Assembly: GCF_038051985.1 (NCBI RefSeq)
Contig: NZ_CP150291.1
Coordinates: 2,914,001 to 2,978,000, forward strand
Direction of reading: 5' to 3'
Source: Solibacillus sp. FSL H8-0523
Lineage (GTDB): Bacteria > Bacillota > Bacilli > Bacillales_A > Planococcaceae
Length of the DNA stretch: 64,000 nucleotides
Of this stretch, positions 16,020-25,078 are shown piece by piece (the stretch's first letter is position 1; each line of letters opens with the position of its first letter). The position numbers and the translations under genes are program-made. The notes beneath the pieces are model-generated. The model saw only the letters and a program-made list of their open reading frames with translations. It made no database searches and had not been told where the DNA came from.

Positions 16020-16046
16020 AAAGGACTGCAATAAATGCAGTCCTTT
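16020..16046 (-). terminator. Terminator after rpmA
   Basis: AAAGGACTGCA (16020-16030) pairs perfectly with TGCAGTCCTTT (16036-16046), 11 bases past the rpmA stop, with a long T run on the minus strand. It separates the ribosomal operon from spo0B-obg. Confidence 0.85.
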
Positions 16047-16057
16047 AATTGCAAAAA

Positions 16058-16709
<652 letters not shown>

Positions 16710-16723
16710 AACATCACCTCAAA

Positions 16724-17032
16724 TTAAGCGTTGATAGCTTCAACTACTAATTTAGTGTATGGTTGACGGTGACCTTGTTTACGACGGTAGTTTTTCTTCG
16801 CTTTAAGTTTGAAAACAGTAATTTTCTTTTGCTTGCCTTCTTTAACAGCTTTAGCTGTTACAGTAGCGCCAGCAACAGTTGGAGCTCCAACTTGAACTGT
16901 TTCTCCACCTACGAATAAAACTTTGTCAAAAGTAACGATTTCGTCAGCAGCCACACCTAGTTTTTCAACATAGATTTCTTGACCTACTTCAACTTTGATT
17001 TGTTTACCACCAGTTTCGATAATTGCGTACAT
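16724..17032 (-). CDS. rplU: 50S ribosomal protein L21
   Basis: A 102-residue L21: [18 protein letters not shown] at the start and [17 protein letters not shown] at the C-terminal RNA-binding end. It is the first gene of the rplU-prp-rpmA operon. Its 5' UTR carries an L21 leader, consistent with autogenous control. Confidence 0.98.
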   Translation of the reverse strand: MYAIIETGGKQIKVEVGQEIYVEKLGVAADEIVTFDKVLFVGGETVQVGAPTVAGATVTAKAVKEGKQKKITVFKLKAKKNYRRKQGHRQPYTKLVVEAINA

Positions 17033-17040
17033 TAAAATGC

Positions 17041-17152
17041 ACCTCCTCTTAGACTCAGACTCGCCCGGAATTGCAGGTGACCATAAAGGTGCTTAAACCT
17101 GTTCAGCGCGGTTGCAGTAGCACGGGTGCTACAAACAATAACATTAAAATAC
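17041..17152 (-). promoter_or_regulatory. L21 leader RNA upstream of rplU
   Basis: The minus-strand UTR carries the conserved Bacillota L21-leader layout: a first hairpin GTAGCACCCGTGCTAC, a conserved middle with CTGAACAGG and CACCT, then GGGCGAGTCTGAGTCTAAGAGG leading to the GAGGAGGTGC ribosome binding region. The class is thought to bind L21 and control rplU-prp-rpmA. The bounds are approximate. Confidence 0.75.
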
Positions 17153-17168
17153 TACCATACCAAAATTC

Positions 17169-17780
17169 TTAAGTCAACCTATTCATTACATGTTTTTCAA
17201 ATGCTGAACGGTATTTCCGAATTCTCCAATCTCCTATTACTTTGCTCCATAAAAAGAGACTTACAATAGCTAGGATAAGAGATTGTGGTAGTAAATATAA
17301 TAGTACGATAATTATGACGGTAAGTAAATAGAAAGAGGCAGATACATAATATTCAAATAATTTAGCGTGTGAATACGTATTTAACAAGGCAAAACACACA
17401 ATTCTCCCACCATCTAACGGCCAAATTGGTAGTAAGTTCATCAACAAAATGAAGAGCTGCACCTCAATAAATAATTCCTGTAATAACGTTGGTAAGAAGA
17501 AACTAAACAAAATGCCGAGAAATGTTGCTACCGGACCGCCTAATGCGACTAGAATTAATTTTTGGTACGATAGCTGCATTTCGTTCCGTAATGTCATCTC
17601 GCCGCCATACGGAAGGATTCTACACGTCTCTACCTTGACCCCGACGAGCTTTGCTGCTACAAAGTGACCGAGCTCATGAACGAATAAGGAAATCAGGATG
17701 GCACTATATAAAGCGATATTGCCATAAAGTACAATTGTCAGGAGCAACAGTAAAAAAGCCGGATGAACTGAAAACTTCAT
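17169..17780 (-). CDS. spoIVFB: Stage IV sporulation intramembrane protease SpoIVFB
   Basis: A 203-residue site-2-type metalloprotease that releases sigma-K from pro-sigma-K in the mother cell membrane. The zinc motif HELGH is in FVHELGHFVAAKL (about residues 36-40) and the second ligand region is NLLPIWPLDGGRI. Five to six membrane segments are apparent. Its shorter C terminus appears to lack a full CBS domain. It starts one base after spoIVFA, its regulator. Confidence 0.93.
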   Translation of the reverse strand: MKFSVHPAFLLLLLTIVLYGNIALYSAILISLFVHELGHFVAAKLVGVKVETCRILPYGGEMTLRNEMQLSYQKLILVALGGPVATFLGILFSFFLPTLLQELFIEVQLFILLMNLLPIWPLDGGRIVCFALLNTYSHAKLFEYYVSASFYLLTVIIIVLLYLLPQSLILAIVSLFLWSKVIGDWRIRKYRSAFEKHVMNRLT

Positions 17781-18320
17781 TTATATTTCGCGTTCTTTAA
17801 GCCATTTTATTGTTTGCTCCATATTTAAAATTACGCCCTCTTTTTCAATTTGAAGATAAAGCTCCCCATTTTTTTTGGTCGCTAAAATCGTCCCTTTACT
17901 TACAGTTGTATACGGCAAAACAAAAAACTCATCAACAAAACCAACCGTTACCGTAACCCCGTTATCATACACAACGGACATCGATTTTCCGTTGTATCTC
18001 GTATGACCTGTAAAAACAATGAGTCCATCATACAGGGCATTTAATACAAAAGGTTCTTTATATGTCAATAAGACACCTTCATTAAACCGTTCAATTGTTT
18101 CAAATAATTGTAGCTGTTCAATGGACGTATGTGCACTTACAGCTAATTGCTCGTCTTTATCCTTTGTGAAAGCAACAACCATTTTTCTCATGTAGGCTAA
18201 ATCATCTGAGCTATAAACAATTTTGTTGATCGTTCTTTTTATTGTGAGATCACCGAAATAATTTGTACTTGCTACGGAGAGAAAAAGGGCGATTGCGATG
18301 AGCCATTGCCATTTTTTCAA
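17781..18320 (-). CDS. spoIVFA: Stage IV sporulation regulator SpoIVFA
   Basis: A 179-residue membrane protein with one N-terminal transmembrane helix (about 4-22) and an external M23-like domain (VYDNGVTVTVGFVDEFFVLPYTTVSKG) that lacks the full metal site. It holds SpoIVFB inactive until a forespore signal arrives. It is shorter than the B. subtilis protein (264 residues), mostly in the N-terminal cytoplasmic part. A strong terminator separates it from minD upstream. Confidence 0.88.
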   Translation of the reverse strand: MKKWQWLIAIALFLSVASTNYFGDLTIKRTINKIVYSSDDLAYMRKMVVAFTKDKDEQLAVSAHTSIEQLQLFETIERFNEGVLLTYKEPFVLNALYDGLIVFTGHTRYNGKSMSVVYDNGVTVTVGFVDEFFVLPYTTVSKGTILATKKNGELYLQIEKEGVILNMEQTIKWLKEREI

Positions 18321-18376
18321 AGCTCACCATCCTATCTTTTTCTCTACTATATGCGCCAGTAAAAATGTGTATACAA

Positions 18377-18416
18377 AAAGGGTACGTTAAAAGTTTTTCC
18401 TTTTAACGTACCCTTT
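18377..18416. terminator. Terminator after minCD
   Basis: A 17-bp perfect stem (18377-18393 with 18400-18416; arms contain GGGTACGTTAAAAG) lies just past the minD stop, with A/T runs on both sides. Confidence 0.85.
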
Positions 18417-18422
18417 CATTCA

Positions 18423-19307
18423 TTATTTAAATAATGATTTAAATTTCGCAAATACACCTTTAGGTTGCTCGTCCTCTAATGTCATTAGTGGCACAGAATC
18501 TCCTAAAATACGGCGTGCAATATTGCGGTAACCAAGTGATGCTTTGTTATTTGGGTCCATCACGATTGGCTCACCTTTATTCGATGATGTGATGACCTCT
18601 TCGCTATCGACAATAATCCCTAATAAATCAATCGATAAGTGCGTTGTTACTTCGGTAATATCCATCGCATCGCCACTGTTCATTAAGTGCTTACGAATAC
18701 GGTTAATAATAAGCTTTGGCGCTTCAATCGGCTCTTGTTCAAGTAAGCCAATAATACGATCTGCATCACGTACAGCTGAAATTTCAGGTGTAGTGACAAC
18801 GATTGCGCGGTCTGCCCCTGCTACGGCATTTCGGTAGCCTTGCTCGATTCCAGCTGGACAATCGATTAACACATAATCAAACTCTCGCTTCAATTCATCA
18901 ACCAGTACTTTCATTTGCTCAGGCGTTACTGCATTTTTATCAGTATTTTGAGCAGCTGGTAATAAGTAGAGTCGTTCATCTACACGTTTATCTTTTACAA
19001 GTGCTTGATGTGTTTTACATCGTCCCTCTAAGACATCGACTAAATCATAAATTATGCGATTTTCCAGTCCTAAAATCACATCTAAATTACGTAGTCCAAT
19101 ATCAGTATCAATTAAACATACCTTCTTGCCTTGAAGTGCTAATGCAGTCCCTAGGTTGGCCGTTGTCGTAGTTTTTCCTACGCCACCCTTTCCTGAAGTT
19201 ATTACGATTGCTTCTCCCACATTAGCGGCCCCTTCCTTATGTAAGGTAGCATCTTGAGCAATTGCTTCATCAATATTCTTATCGAATAATAACTCTTCTT
19301 TACTCAT
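18423..19307 (-). CDS. minD: Septum-site determining ATPase MinD
   Basis: MinD positions MinC at the membrane to block polar division. The deviant Walker A (TSGKGGVGKTTT), switch regions and C-terminal amphipathic membrane helix (GVFAKFKSLFK) are all present. Two starts are plausible. The ATG at 19307 follows GGAGGAAGCTAA and gives a 29-residue, charged N-terminal extension before GEAIVITSGKGG. The GTG at 19220 follows GGAAGGGG and gives the usual family N terminus. It starts right after minC. Confidence 0.95.
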   Translation of the reverse strand: MSKEELLFDKNIDEAIAQDATLHKEGAANVGEAIVITSGKGGVGKTTTTANLGTALALQGKKVCLIDTDIGLRNLDVILGLENRIIYDLVDVLEGRCKTHQALVKDKRVDERLYLLPAAQNTDKNAVTPEQMKVLVDELKREFDYVLIDCPAGIEQGYRNAVAGADRAIVVTTPEISAVRDADRIIGLLEQEPIEAPKLIINRIRKHLMNSGDAMDITEVTTHLSIDLLGIIVDSEEVITSSNKGEPIVMDPNNKASLGYRNIARRILGDSVPLMTLEDEQPKGVFAKFKSLFK

Positions 19308-19976
19308 TTAGCTTCCTCCTTTAAATGTTGATAAATTCGGTCGAATATTTCTTACCTCTTGGATTCGATCATAGGAAATCGTACCATTTTCATTGATGTA
19401 GGCAAAGATTTGATCCATATGTTCTAAAATATAATTACTTTCATTTGTCATCACTTCGACAAGATTCGCAATTAATACATGCGTCGGTTCAAAATGCGAA
19501 GCTGAAACAATCGCTTCCTCATTGCCACTCACACCCGCATGAACGATTCCTTTAAGTTTACCCGCAATATGAATATTGCCACCTGCTTCGACACGTCCAT
19601 TTGGATTGACATCGCCTAAAATAAAAATATCCCCAGTTGCACGTAATACTTGTCCTGAACGAACAATACCAACAAAGGTTTCAAATCGCCCCGTTTCAAC
19701 TTGTGCTTTACTTTCTTCAATCGTTAAAACATCGCTTTGAATTTTTTTCACGCGGTACTTTTGCTGTTTTTCAACAACATCCATCAGCTGTGCCTTTTGT
19801 TCTTTTGTACAGTAACGTTTTCCTAAGTGCAATTGTACATCTATTTTACCATCAAGATGTCCATCTGTAACTTTTTTTCTGAGTTCTTCAATCAATTCAG
19901 CATACGAGCATTGATCATCTAAACGAAGTACCAGACCATCCTTCGTACCTTTAATATGGACAAATTGCTTTTTCAT
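19308..19976 (-). CDS. minC: Septum-site determining protein MinC
   Basis: A 222-residue FtsZ inhibitor with an N-terminal FtsZ-binding domain (about 1-100) and a C-terminal beta-helix dimerisation/MinD-binding domain (about 105-205; the repetitive GDVNPNGRVEAGGNIHIAGKL region). It is directly followed by minD; the GGAGG before minD overlaps its last codons. The minCD pair lies next to mreBCD as in Bacillus. Confidence 0.95.
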   Translation of the reverse strand: MKKQFVHIKGTKDGLVLRLDDQCSYAELIEELRKKVTDGHLDGKIDVQLHLGKRYCTKEQKAQLMDVVEKQQKYRVKKIQSDVLTIEESKAQVETGRFETFVGIVRSGQVLRATGDIFILGDVNPNGRVEAGGNIHIAGKLKGIVHAGVSGNEEAIVSASHFEPTHVLIANLVEVMTNESNYILEHMDQIFAYINENGTISYDRIQEVRNIRPNLSTFKGGS

Positions 19977-20010
19977 AACAAATTACGTCACCTCGCGCCA
20001 AATTATTATG

Positions 20011-20049
20011 AAAAGAAACAATCCAGACTAAACATGAATTGTTTCTTTT
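20011..20049 (-). terminator. Hairpin between mreD and minC
   Basis: AAAAGAAACAAT (20011-20022) pairs with ATTGTTTCTTTT (20038-20049). The T-rich 3' arm on the minus strand makes it a likely partial terminator of mreBCD; the U-tail is short, so read-through into minCD is possible. Confidence 0.5.
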
Positions 20050-20070
20050 CCATTACTTTTTTAATACTCG

Positions 20071-20586
20071 TCAAGCACGTTGAAATACGCGCGCTTTAAT
20101 TAAATATTTAAACGCCCATGCAAGCATTAGTAAAAATAAAAAATTTGCAATTAAAGTTGGAGCTAATCGATGGACTAAGAATGGTTGTAATGCCATCGTT
20201 GTAAATTGAATCATATAGAAAAATTCATATAAGATAAATTCAAATACTGCTAATAGCCCTAGTGATAAAAACATAGTAAAAAGTAAATGCGCCTCTACCC
20301 GTTTTACAAACCAAGCTGCTATAAAGCAAATCGCTGGATATAAAACGCTATACAGTCCAATGATGTTAAGATAAAATACATCGAAGCAAAGGCCAAAAAT
20401 CAAGCCATAAATCATGGCTTTTTTACGACTATAATAAATGGCTAAAAAAATTAAATATAAAATTAAAAAGCGTGGAATTAAAAAATACGTTTCACCGTTT
20501 AGCGCAAGTGGTGAAAACATCGCAAATTCAGACTCTAGTAAAAATAATACTACCCCAACTACTACGATTCCTAATCGAGTGAGCAT
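20071..20586 (-). CDS. mreD: Rod-shape determining membrane protein MreD
   Basis: A 171-residue integral membrane protein with about five transmembrane helices, the normal MreD size, partner of MreC in the elongasome. Its start overlaps the last base of the mreC stop codon, so the two are coupled. Identification rests on position, length and hydropathy; MreD sequences are weakly conserved. Confidence 0.92.
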   Translation of the reverse strand: MLTRLGIVVVGVVLFLLESEFAMFSPLALNGETYFLIPRFLILYLIFLAIYYSRKKAMIYGLIFGLCFDVFYLNIIGLYSVLYPAICFIAAWFVKRVEAHLLFTMFLSLGLLAVFEFILYEFFYMIQFTTMALQPFLVHRLAPTLIANFLFLLMLAWAFKYLIKARVFQRA

Positions 20587-21506
20587 TATTCATCCCCCTC
20601 AACTTGTGCTTCGTCCACTTCATTTGTTAAATCCGCGTTCGTAGCACCACCATCTGAACCATCAACCGAAGTTGTTGTACGTTTGGCAATTACCACATTC
20701 TCTAACATTGAAAAGTCTGCGGCTGGTTTCACATAAGCCATTTTCGTTAAGCCGAAGTCATCTGTTGTCACCTCGGTAATTTCACCGATGAGAACACCTT
20801 TAGGGAAAATACCACCTAAACCTGATGAAACGACCTTTCCACCGACTTCTACTTTAATTTTTGAATCGATGCGTTTTAATAATAATTCGTTACGCTCTTC
20901 GTCATAACCTTCTACTAAACCATGAATTTCTTCATTGTTTTCACCAACGACAAGCGCTGAAACACGGTAATTTTCATTGTTTGTATAAAGAAGCTCTACT
21001 TCTGAAGTATATGGTGTTGCAATTACAATTTTACCAATTAAACCGCGCGATGTCATGACTGCCATATTCTTTTCAACACCATGCGCTGTACCTTTGTTTA
21101 AAATAATTTTTTCTTCCCACTGATCCGGGTTTCTTGCAATGACCGTCGCCTGAATCGGGTCGAAATCACGTAGACTTTCCTCAACTTGAGCAAGGTCACG
21201 TAATGAAGCATTTTCGGCCTTTAACGTACTTACTTCCGCCTGTAATACGGCAAAATCCTCTAAGCGCATTTTTAAGCGCTGGTTTTCATCGTACGTGTTT
21301 AACAGAGAATCAATATTGCTAAAAATACCCGTTATGTAGTTCGTTGGCTTCGCAACAAGGGATTGTGCAAAGCCAACGGTATCTTTAATAATTTTTTCGG
21401 GTAGTGTTGCGTTATGACGATCACGCAAAGAGAAACCAATCAGTGCCACTAGAAAAATTACACTTACTAAAAGTATGATTAATTTTTTATTTGCTAAATG
21501 TGGCAC
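20586..21506 (-). CDS. mreC: Rod-shape determining protein MreC
   Basis: A 306-residue bitopic protein: one N-terminal transmembrane helix (about 8-26), a coiled coil (about 65-110) and an extracellular beta-domain with VIARNPDQWEEKIILNKGTAHGVEKNM and the GLGGIFPKGVLIGEI signature. It scaffolds PBP2-type enzymes, RodA and MreD. The C-terminal tail is acidic and variable. Confidence 0.96.
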   Translation of the reverse strand: MPHLANKKLIILLVSVIFLVALIGFSLRDRHNATLPEKIIKDTVGFAQSLVAKPTNYITGIFSNIDSLLNTYDENQRLKMRLEDFAVLQAEVSTLKAENASLRDLAQVEESLRDFDPIQATVIARNPDQWEEKIILNKGTAHGVEKNMAVMTSRGLIGKIVIATPYTSEVELLYTNNENYRVSALVVGENNEEIHGLVEGYDEERNELLLKRIDSKIKVEVGGKVVSSGLGGIFPKGVLIGEITEVTTDDFGLTKMAYVKPAADFSMLENVVIAKRTTTSVDGSDGGATNADLTNEVDEAQVEGDE

Positions 21507-21523
21507 GAGAAAAGTCCTCCTTC

Positions 21524-22537
21524 TTATAATTGTTGTGCGCGAATAAGATCGATGTTATCTAGCGCTTTACCAGTACCGATTGCGACACAGTCTAATGGAT
21601 TTTCTGCAATAAATACTGGCATTTTTGTTTCGTCGCTAATCACTTTATCTAGGTTACGTAATAATGCACCGCCACCTGTTAATACGATTCCGCGCTCCAT
21701 TACGTCAGCAGATAATTCTGGAGGCGTTTGTTCTAATGTTTTTTTCACGCCATCTAAAATTGCTGCAATCGCTTCATGTAATGATTTTGAAATTTCATCT
21801 GATGTAATTTCGATTGTTTTTGGCAAGCCTGTTACTAGGTCACGACCACGGATGTCCATTTTTTCCGCTGGACCTTCTGCACGTGCTGTACCAATTTCTA
21901 CTTTTACTTGCTCAGCTGTACGTTCACCAATTGTTAGGTTATACGTTTTGCGGATGTAAGCAATAATTGCGTGATCCATTGCATCCCCACCAACGCGTAC
22001 CGATTCACTTGTTACGATACCGCCTAAAGAAATAACCGCTACTTCAGTCGTACCGCCACCGATATCAACGACCATTGAACCTGTTGGCTCCCAAACTGGT
22101 AAGTTCGCACCGATCGCCGCTGCAAATGGTTCTTCAATTGTGAAGGCTTCTTTTGCACCAGCTTGACGAGATGCATCGATTACTGCACGTTGCTCAACTG
22201 ACGTAATGCCATAAGGAACACAAATCATCACGTTTGGTTTTTTCCAGTTTGAACCTGAAACTTTCATCGATTCACGTAAATAATACTGAATCATTGCTGT
22301 TGTAATTTCGAAGTCTGCAATAACGCCATCTTTCATGGGACGAATGGCTACGATTGAACCTGGTGTACGGCCGATCATGTTTTTAGCATCGTTACCTACT
22401 GCAACAATATCACCAGTTTTCGTGTTTTTAGCAACTACTGAAGGCTCGCGTAAAACGATGCCTTTTCCTTTAATAAATACTAGTGTATTCGCTGTGCCAA
22501 GATCAATCCCGACATCTTTATTCCCTAATCCAAACAA
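21524..22537 (-). CDS. mreB: Rod-shape determining actin homologue MreB
   Basis: A 337-residue MreB with the actin-like ATPase motifs: phosphate 1 ([14 protein letters not shown]), connect 1 ([18 protein letters not shown]), phosphate 2 ([15 protein letters not shown]) and adenosine ([14 protein letters not shown]). It polymerises at the membrane and directs lateral wall synthesis. It heads the mreBCD operon with its own long upstream region. Confidence 0.98.
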   Translation of the reverse strand: MFGLGNKDVGIDLGTANTLVFIKGKGIVLREPSVVAKNTKTGDIVAVGNDAKNMIGRTPGSIVAIRPMKDGVIADFEITTAMIQYYLRESMKVSGSNWKKPNVMICVPYGITSVEQRAVIDASRQAGAKEAFTIEEPFAAAIGANLPVWEPTGSMVVDIGGGTTEVAVISLGGIVTSESVRVGGDAMDHAIIAYIRKTYNLTIGERTAEQVKVEIGTARAEGPAEKMDIRGRDLVTGLPKTIEITSDEISKSLHEAIAAILDGVKKTLEQTPPELSADVMERGIVLTGGGALLRNLDKVISDETKMPVFIAENPLDCVAIGTGKALDNIDLIRAQQL

Positions 22538-22929
22538 ATTAAGTACTCCCTTTCTTATAAAAACAAATTCTTTATTTATGATGTTAGTAAAATCATACGC
22601 TCTATTATAACGAATTACATCAAAAAATTATAGTGTCACAAGTTACTTATCACGACTTTTGTCGAATGTTTTTTCATAGAACACTACTTTTCTATTGTAT
22701 TTCTAATTTCGTTTTGAAACAAATAAAATTAATATGTAAGATTTAACAAAACCACAACATGCACATGACGAATATAACACATAAAAGTTGCTTTCTTTAA
22801 ACATATTTTTTTAAAGTCGTTTTATATGACAATTATTATATTAGTGTAACAAGTAAATGAGTAGAAAAACACATTTCGTGCCAAATTGCGCGAGATGTCT
22901 TTTCTTATGTGGATTTACCTGAATCCACT
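22538..22929. other. Intergenic region mreB-radC
   Basis: About 390 bases of A/T-rich sequence without a supported gene. Minus-strand TATAAT boxes occur near 22602-22607 and 22631-22636, suitable for an mreB promoter, but I see no good -35 match. A short CGAC/GTCG inverted repeat (near 22657) is the only other structure noticed. Confidence 0.4.
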
Positions 22930-22958
22930 AAAAAAGACAAACGTAATATACGTTTGCC
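22930..22958 (-). terminator. Terminator after radC
   Basis: On the minus strand GGCAAACGTA pairs with TACGTTTGTC (22949-22958 with 22936-22945, one wobble) around a 3-base loop and is followed by TTTTTT. It lies eight bases after the radC stop. Confidence 0.75.
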
Positions 22959-22965
22959 TCATGCA

Positions 22966-23664
22966 TTAGAAATAACCCTTTTCCTTCATACTGATAAATT
23001 GATGATCTCCAATGATGACATGATCGAGTAAATCTACGCCGACAATTTTTCCTGCTTCGTAAAGACGCGTTGTCACGTCAATATCTTCAGGGCTCGGTGT
23101 TGGCACGCCACTCGGATGATTGTGTGCACAAATGATGGAAGCCGCAGAACGTTTCACAGCTTCGCGGAAAATTTCGCGTGGGTGTACGATACTTGCATTG
23201 AGGCTACCTACAAAAATGGTTTTCTTGTGTAAAATTTGATTTTTGACATTTAAAAACAGACAGACAAAGTGCTCCTGCTGTAGTGAAGTCATGTCCTGCA
23301 TCAAGAAATTGGCTGCATCTTCTGGTGAACGAATCGTATAGCGTTGCTCATCCTCTTTGGAAGCAAGACGTCGCCCAAGTTCGATAGACGCCAGTAAAAG
23401 CACCGCCTTCGCTTCTCCAATTCCTTTAATTTCGGTCATTTCTTCAAGTGTTGCAAATTTCAAATTATGCAGTTTTTCAAAGGTTAACAAAACCCGATTT
23501 GCTACCGTGAGCACCGATTCCTGCTTCGTTCCTGTACCAAGTAAAATCGCAATAAGTTCTTGATTTGATAAACTTTTCGCACCTTGACGCAGAAACCGTT
23601 CACGCGGACGATCCGCTTCATGTACATCATGAATTTTTAAATTTATCATAGAAGTTCCAGTCAT
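22966..23664 (-). CDS. radC: RadC family JAB/MPN metalloprotein
   Basis: A 232-residue RadC: an N-terminal helix-hairpin-helix region (about 25-95, with FATLEEMTEIKGIGEAKAVLLLAS) and a C-terminal JAMM/MPN domain carrying HNHPSGVPTPSPEDIDVT (zinc ligands and catalytic region). The old link to DNA repair is not well supported and the biochemical role is open. GGAGCG lies upstream of the ATG. It follows maf, with mreB next, as in Bacillus. Confidence 0.94.
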   Translation of the reverse strand: MTGTSMINLKIHDVHEADRPRERFLRQGAKSLSNQELIAILLGTGTKQESVLTVANRVLLTFEKLHNLKFATLEEMTEIKGIGEAKAVLLLASIELGRRLASKEDEQRYTIRSPEDAANFLMQDMTSLQQEHFVCLFLNVKNQILHKKTIFVGSLNASIVHPREIFREAVKRSAASIICAHNHPSGVPTPSPEDIDVTTRLYEAGKIVGVDLLDHVIIGDHQFISMKEKGYF

Positions 23665-23675
23665 TTACATCGCTC

Positions 23676-24269
23676 CTAAACGTTTAGTTTGAGTAGATGT
23701 AAAGTAAGCAATTTTTGAACTAATGACGCAATTGGTAAGCCGACAACGTTATTGTAGTCTCCTTCAATACGATCAACGAGTAAGGCGCCACTCGTTTGAA
23801 TCCCGTAACCGCCAGCTTTATCAAAAGGATCTTTCGTTTTTACATACGCTTCAATCATTTCGTCCGAGACGTCTTTGAAAAACACGTGCGTCTTTTCGAC
23901 AAACGCATGCTCCGTGCCGTCTGCTAAGATGATGGCGACCGCTGTCATCACTGCATGACGATTGCCGCGGAGCTGTTTTAAATGTGCCACTGCCTCTTCA
24001 TGTGATTTCGGTTTATGTAAAAGTTGATCGTTAAAAACAACAATTGTATCCGCACCAATGACACATTGATTTTGGCATTTATTTGCCACATCACGCGTTT
24101 TTAATAGTGCGACTCCTTTTACATAGTCTTCTGCTGAGTTTGCTTGTACACTTGTTTCTTCCACATCACTTGTGACAATTTGAAAAGGCACACCTAACAT
24201 GGCTAATAATTCTTTACGTCTCGGAGAAGCTGATGCTAAAACGAGCTGTTCATTTGTAGTAAAATTCAT
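23676..24269 (-). CDS. maf: Maf nucleotide pyrophosphatase
   Basis: A 197-residue Maf-family dTTP/UTP pyrophosphatase or septum-formation inhibitor: LASASPRRKELLAMLG near the N terminus, the catalytic-region VIGADTIVV, and DKAGGYGIQ. It hydrolyses non-canonical or excess nucleotides and its overexpression blocks septation in Bacillus. It precedes radC in one transcript. Confidence 0.95.
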   Translation of the reverse strand: MNFTTNEQLVLASASPRRKELLAMLGVPFQIVTSDVEETSVQANSAEDYVKGVALLKTRDVANKCQNQCVIGADTIVVFNDQLLHKPKSHEEAVAHLKQLRGNRHAVMTAVAIILADGTEHAFVEKTHVFFKDVSDEMIEAYVKTKDPFDKAGGYGIQTSGALLVDRIEGDYNNVVGLPIASLVQKLLTLHLLKLNV

Positions 24270-24372
24270 AATCCAATCCTCCTACTACTATAGTAAACGA
24301 CAATGCTGTTTTTGAAAAATCGGCTTGCTCAAAAAAAAGCCCCATTCCAACGATTTACTTGCAATTTTCCCA

Positions 24373-24978
24373 TCAAAAAGTGATTTTAAGGCATTCCACC
24401 TGTTCAAAATAATTTTTTGTAAGATGGAGCCGAATGACATTTGGATTTGTTGATAACTTTAATACCTCTTCTGCTCGTTCAATCCAGTCTTCCGGAATCA
24501 ACGCAGTGTCCGCTGTCGTGCCGGCTTGTAATGTAAGCCATTTCGTATCCTTGAGCGTTTTCGGCAATTGCAGTTGTGCAGGAGTGGGACAGCTACTATG
24601 AAGGGTCATTTTTTTATAAAAAGCACTTGGCACAACCGTAAGTGCGCTTTCTACTTTTTCTATATCCAGTCTAGACCATACGAAGTATTGTGATTCTACA
24701 TTTACGATTGCTGCTTTATTTAACGTCGGGGAACTCCCCATAAACTCGGCCGCACTCTCAAGCGACGAGAAAACACCGTGTTGCAATGCATAAAACACTT
24801 GCACAACTTCCTGTTGCTCTTCGGTTTGTACTGCAATTACTTCCTCACCTTGCTTTGGTTGCAGTTGTTGTTGTACAGGTATTTTTAAGAAAACAATTAA
24901 TAAGAGAACCCCAATAATTCCTGTTAAGCTACCGACAAACATTGCTTGAATGACCGCATTATTTTTAAGTTTTTTCAT
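24373..24978 (-). CDS. SpoIIB-like single-pass membrane protein
   Basis: A 201-residue protein with one N-terminal transmembrane helix (about 10-32) after a short basic cytoplasmic tail, then an external domain resembling SPOR (FYALQHGVFSSLESAAEFMGSSPTLNKAAIVN). Length, topology and position upstream of maf match SpoIIB, a septal-peptidoglycan-binding protein that helps start engulfment in B. subtilis. Sequence similarity is low, so I give no symbol. The ATG at 24978 has GGAGCG upstream; a longer opening has none. Confidence 0.65.
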   Translation of the reverse strand: MKKLKNNAVIQAMFVGSLTGIIGVLLLIVFLKIPVQQQLQPKQGEEVIAVQTEEQQEVVQVFYALQHGVFSSLESAAEFMGSSPTLNKAAIVNVESQYFVWSRLDIEKVESALTVVPSAFYKKMTLHSSCPTPAQLQLPKTLKDTKWLTLQAGTTADTALIPEDWIERAEEVLKLSTNPNVIRLHLTKNYFEQVECLKITF

Positions 24979-25023
24979 TGAATCGCTCCAACTCTTTTTG
25001 CTCAACACTATCAAAAAACTCAT

Positions 25024-25053
25024 AAAAAAAGACGAGACTACTGTCGTCTCGTC
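25024..25053 (-). terminator. Terminator after the GGDEF gene
   Basis: GACGAGAC (25031-25038) pairs with GTCTCGTC (25046-25053). On the minus strand it is followed by seven T, and it lies 25 bases past the stop of the GGDEF gene. Confidence 0.8.
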
Positions 25054-25078
25054 GAAAAAATTTATCGCATTTTTTGCG

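Noticed and set aside
19307-19308. Treating the minD extension as proof of a mis-annotated minC fusion
   Set aside because: minC ends with a normal stop directly before the ATG; the two are separate frames.
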